A stretch of 60,231 bases of DNA from Bdellovibrio sp. (GTDB lineage Bacteria > Bdellovibrionota > Bdellovibrionia > Bdellovibrionales > Bdellovibrionaceae): positions 1 to 60,231 of the forward strand of contig JABWCO010000002.1 in NCBI GenBank assembly GCA_013360185.1, given 5' to 3'. Position numbers and translations under genes: made by a program. Positions within the stretch are counted from its first letter, which is position 1. The number at the start of each line of letters is the position of its first letter. The notes under the pieces are model-generated. The model did not search any database, was not told where the DNA came from, and saw nothing but the letters and a program-made list of their open reading frames with translations. Below, piece after piece: positions 57,072-60,231 of the stretch.

Positions 57072-58043
57072 ATGGAAAGAGATCTACAAAAGGCATATTT
57101 GGAATCGCTGGAATCGCAAACGTCCACGTCCGAAGATAAGAACGCAAAAATTTGGGTTGTCGCTTCCGGCAAAGGTGGCGTCGGCAAAACTTTTGTTTCC
57201 TCTAGCTTAGCGATCACTCTTTCAAAATTCGGCCACTCCGTCATAGTTGTTGATCTCGATTTAAGCGGCGCCAATGTGCATACATCCTTAGGATTGAAGC
57301 CTTCGCACATGAATATTCGTCATTATTTTGAAGGTGTCAAAACGCTTCAAGAACTGGTCATTCCAACTCCATTCCCTCAGCTTTCATATGTTCAGGGCTT
57401 TTGGGATTCTTGGACACCGACAGATTTTTCTTACGCGCAAATTCAAGGGTTAATTCCGCAGCTTAAAAGTCTGCGTGCCAATTATGTAATTGTCGACTTA
57501 GGAGCAGGTGCTTTAGAGCCGCACTTAGAGTTGTTTAAAGCCGCCGACGAAAAATTCTTGGTCACCACACCAGAACCAACAAGTGTAGAAAAAACATATC
57601 GCTTTATTGAAGCCTACGTCTGCCACGCTTTGAAAGCGGATGCGACCCCAGACGCTTACAGCAATATGATTTCCACTTTGCGCAACCACCGCCAAAGAAC
57701 TTTGCAAAAGCCTTTTTCCTTCCGCTCTTTCCTCAAGGATCAAAACGGCTTAAATTACGATTTCTTTGAAGCCCTTTCTTCAAAGCCTGTGCGCTTAGTT
57801 ATGAACTCTTCGCGCAGCCAAACAAATGCGGACCTAGGGCATTCCATTAAAAGTGTTTGTAACAAATATTACGACCTTGGTATTGATTATGTCGGTCCTG
57901 TGAATTACGACAATGCGGTGTGGCAGTCGATCCGCAACCATGAACATGTCCTGGTAGCTCAGCCTTTCACGCCCATCGCGGGACAATTTTGGTCAACTTG
58001 CAAACAACTTATTGATCCTGAGGAACTTCGCGCCGTAGTATAA
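57072..58043 (+). CDS. MinD/FlhG-like P-loop ATPase
   Basis: IWVVASGKGGVGKTFVSSSLAITLSKFGHSVIVVDLDLSGANVHTSLG deviant Walker A; YVIVDLGAGALEPHLELF. Confidence 0.88.
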   Translation: MERDLQKAYLESLESQTSTSEDKNAKIWVVASGKGGVGKTFVSSSLAITLSKFGHSVIVVDLDLSGANVHTSLGLKPSHMNIRHYFEGVKTLQELVIPTPFPQLSYVQGFWDSWTPTDFSYAQIQGLIPQLKSLRANYVIVDLGAGALEPHLELFKAADEKFLVTTPEPTSVEKTYRFIEAYVCHALKADATPDAYSNMISTLRNHRQRTLQKPFSFRSFLKDQNGLNYDFFEALSSKPVRLVMNSSRSQTNADLGHSIKSVCNKYYDLGIDYVGPVNYDNAVWQSIRNHEHVLVAQPFTPIAGQFWSTCKQLIDPEELRAVV

Positions 58044-58051
58044 TAGCTACG

Positions 58052-58678
58052 ATGCAACCAACGTCACGTTATAACTATTACGAAATCCTTGAAGTCGCAG
58101 CCGGTGCTCCACAGCACGAGGTGACGACGGCCTATGAGCGTGCGCGTGCCACTTACTCTGGCGAGAACATCGCGATATATACTATCTTTTCTGACCAAGA
58201 GGCCCGAGAGCTTTTAGTTCTGATCGAAGAAGCTTACCAAGTTCTGGGTAATAAAATTTTGCGCAATATCTATGATCAACGTTTATTAAGTGGTCGTTCG
58301 TCTTTGAATGATCTTACTTACGCGTCTGTTCTTGAAGCCAGTAAACAAGTTTTTCCAGAACCAAAACCTGAAAAAACCAAAGACCCCGTTTACAAAAAAG
58401 ACGCTGCCTTTGAAGCAGAAATTTCTGCACGCAATGACTGGACAGGCGCAGATCTTAAAAAAGTTCGCGAATACAAACAGCTGACTCCACAACGCTTAAG
58501 TGAAATTACTAAGATCAATTCTTACTATGTCACGGCGATTGAAAATATGGATGCTGCCAATCTGCCGGTTGTCGTTTTTGTCCGAGGTTACGTTGTGCAA
58601 ATCGCAAAAGCACTAGGCCTTGATGACAAAAAGGTCGCAGATTCTTACATGAAAAACTTCAAGGGTCTTGGAAAATAA
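58052..58678 (+). CDS. J-domain-like N-terminus fused to RodZ-type HTH (HTH_25-like)
   Basis: YNYYEILEVAAGAPQHEVTTAYERARATYSGEN...EEAYQVLGNKILRNIYDQRLL, then LKKVREYKQLTPQRLSEITKINSYYVTAIENMDAANLPVVVFVRGYVVQIAKALGLD. Confidence 0.72.
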   Translation: MQPTSRYNYYEILEVAAGAPQHEVTTAYERARATYSGENIAIYTIFSDQEARELLVLIEEAYQVLGNKILRNIYDQRLLSGRSSLNDLTYASVLEASKQVFPEPKPEKTKDPVYKKDAAFEAEISARNDWTGADLKKVREYKQLTPQRLSEITKINSYYVTAIENMDAANLPVVVFVRGYVVQIAKALGLDDKKVADSYMKNFKGLGK

Positions 58679-59675
58679 TCTGACTTCTTCAAAAATAAAT
58701 TTTGTCGTCACTGCGGATATGCATGGATTAAGGCTCGATAAAGCATTGGCACTTATCGAAGAAATCGGTACGCGGTCCCGCGCAAGTCACCTAATTGATT
58801 CTTCTTCGGTTACCGTGAATGGCAAAGAGGCAAAAGCATCCATGGCGGTCAAAGAAAATGACATCATCGAAGTGATTTTGCCTAAGCCTGTGCCTACGGA
58901 ATTGCAGCCCTATGACTTCAAGTTAGATGTTCTGTTTGAAGACGATGACTTGATTGTTATCAATAAACCTTCGGGCTTAGTCGTGCACCCGGCAGCAGGT
59001 CATGCTCAGGACACTTTGGTCAATGCTTTGCTAGCACACACCAAAAATCTTTCTATGAAATTTGGCGAAGAACGTCCTGGCATCGTCCATCGCTTAGATA
59101 AGGAAACCAGTGGAATTATCGTTGTCGCTAAGAACGACAAAGCCCACGAGGATTTAACAAAGCAGTTTAAAGAACGCAGCACACATCGAATTTATTATGC
59201 AGTCGCTATTGGGACGTCGCGGGTTCTTTCGGGAACTTTTAAAAGTTACTTAGCACGTCATCCGGTGGACCGCAAAAAATACGCTTCGGTGCTTGGCGAT
59301 GATCGTAAACCTTTGGGCGAACACGATGAGGCTCCAGAATCCGGCAAGTGGGCCGTGACTCACTATGAAGTTTTAGCACGCAAGAGTGGCTTGAGTTACA
59401 TGAAGCTAAAGCTTGAAACAGGCCGTACACATCAGATCCGCGTGCACTTATCAGAAAATGGTTTGCCGATTATGGGGGATGTTCTTTACGGAGCTGATAA
59501 GAAAATTAAAAATATCGAAGCTCGGTCTGTGCAAGAAGACGCCCGTCACCTGCAACGATTTCTTCTGCATGCCGCTGAACTGGCATTCACTCATCCAAAG
59601 ACAAAAGAGCGCATGACTTTTAAAAATGATTGGCCAGAAGATGTAGCTGTGCTCATTAAAAAATGGGGTTTGTAA
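58668..59675 (+). CDS. rluD: RluA/RluD-family 23S rRNA pseudouridine synthase
   Basis: S4-like N-terminus; PGIVHRLDKETSGIIVVAKND; LETGRTHQIRVHLSENGLPIMGD. Probable TTG start. Confidence 0.93.
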   Translation: MENNLTSSKINFVVTADMHGLRLDKALALIEEIGTRSRASHLIDSSSVTVNGKEAKASMAVKENDIIEVILPKPVPTELQPYDFKLDVLFEDDDLIVINKPSGLVVHPAAGHAQDTLVNALLAHTKNLSMKFGEERPGIVHRLDKETSGIIVVAKNDKAHEDLTKQFKERSTHRIYYAVAIGTSRVLSGTFKSYLARHPVDRKKYASVLGDDRKPLGEHDEAPESGKWAVTHYEVLARKSGLSYMKLKLETGRTHQIRVHLSENGLPIMGDVLYGADKKIKNIEARSVQEDARHLQRFLLHAAELAFTHPKTKERMTFKNDWPEDVAVLIKKWGL

Positions 59676-59676
59676 T

Positions 59677-60231
59677 ATGAATATTGAACAGACTCCACTG
59701 GGTTATGAGCTGCGCACGCCCCATCTGACCGTTCTTATGGGAAACATCAACAGCCGCTACGACGCCCTGAAAGAACACTACACACAGTTCAATTTTGTTC
59801 GCCTTAAACAAATACACAGCGATGCTGTTGCAAAATCCGACGATCCCAACTTAGATTATCAAGTTTTGGCTGACGCCCATTTTACTTCACAAAAGAATCT
59901 AGCACTGTGCGTGATCACTGCAGACTGTGTCCCACTTTTTCTTTTTGATCCCGTAACAGAATTGATCGCCGGTGTGCATGCGGGTTGGCGTGGCGTGGCC
60001 ACGCGAATTATTCCAAAGACGATTCAGGCCATGGCGACCGAAGGCGTTAAGGCCGAAAACCTACAGGTTATAATAGGTCCACATATACAAATGAATAGCT
60101 TTCAAGTGGACGTGGACGTGCGTGATCAAATAATTTCCAGCCTCGGCCCCCTAAGTACGACTGAGCGATCTTTGCTTATCCACGAACAAGAAAATAAAAA
60201 ATCTTTGGTGGATTTGAATCTGATCGTAAAG
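59677..60231 (+). CDS. pgeF: PgeF/YfiH multicopper-like purine nucleoside phosphorylase (truncated at window edge)
   Basis: MNIEQTPLGYELRTPHL...LALCVITADCVPLFLFDPVTELIAGVHAGWRGVATRIIPKTI...VIIGPHI; runs off the end, absent from the ORF track. Confidence 0.9.
   Translation, partial: MNIEQTPLGYELRTPHLTVLMGNINSRYDALKEHYTQFNFVRLKQIHSDAVAKSDDPNLDYQVLADAHFTSQKNLALCVITADCVPLFLFDPVTELIAGVHAGWRGVATRIIPKTIQAMATEGVKAENLQVIIGPHIQMNSFQVDVDVRDQIISSLGPLSTTERSLLIHEQENKKSLVDLNLIVK

Noticed and set aside
1-60231. tRNA, rRNA, CRISPR, IS elements, prophage or defence islands
   Set aside because: No rRNA-like sequence, direct-repeat arrays, transposase or integrase motifs were noticed by eye; a tRNAscan/Infernal run would be needed to exclude small RNAs.

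Overview
The window is about 60 kb of gene-dense, mostly housekeeping chromosome. Gene content suggests a predatory Bdellovibrio-like bacterium (Bdellovibrionota); this is inference, with no search run. Recognisable modules: clpX(partial)-clpP; pepA; beta-carbonic anhydrase; a TIGR02049-like glutamate-cysteine ligase; two tandem ArsA/Get3-like ATPases; tig; an ftsE-ftsX-envC-ctpA divisome/murein-hydrolase operon; mscL with a zinc-ribbon tail; a class A PBP; uvrA; an MsbA-like ABC exporter; a sigma-54 activator; an amgK/murU-like pair and nagZ (peptidoglycan recycling); a three-gene secreted/TadG-like locus; a TonB-like protein; galU; priA; the rpsB-tsf-pyrH-frr-uppS-cdsA-rseP-tsaB run; a MinD-like ATPase plus J-like/HTH protein; rluD; and pgeF (partial). 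I saw no tRNA, rRNA, CRISPR array, IS element or prophage. Points most worth a second look: (1) terminator-like hairpins whose 3' arm carries the next gene's Shine-Dalgarno, with the tail abutting the start codon (3 cases); (2) an intergenic palindrome TCTCAnnnTGAGA at three sites, one upstream of a GG-N10-GC sigma-54-like promoter; (3) a degenerate sigma-54-activator-like AAA+ protein leading into amgK/murU; (4) a 42-aa highly basic ORF missed by the ORF track; (5) an RseP homologue with three PDZ repeats; (6) an orphan TadG-like/Gly-rich secreted locus.
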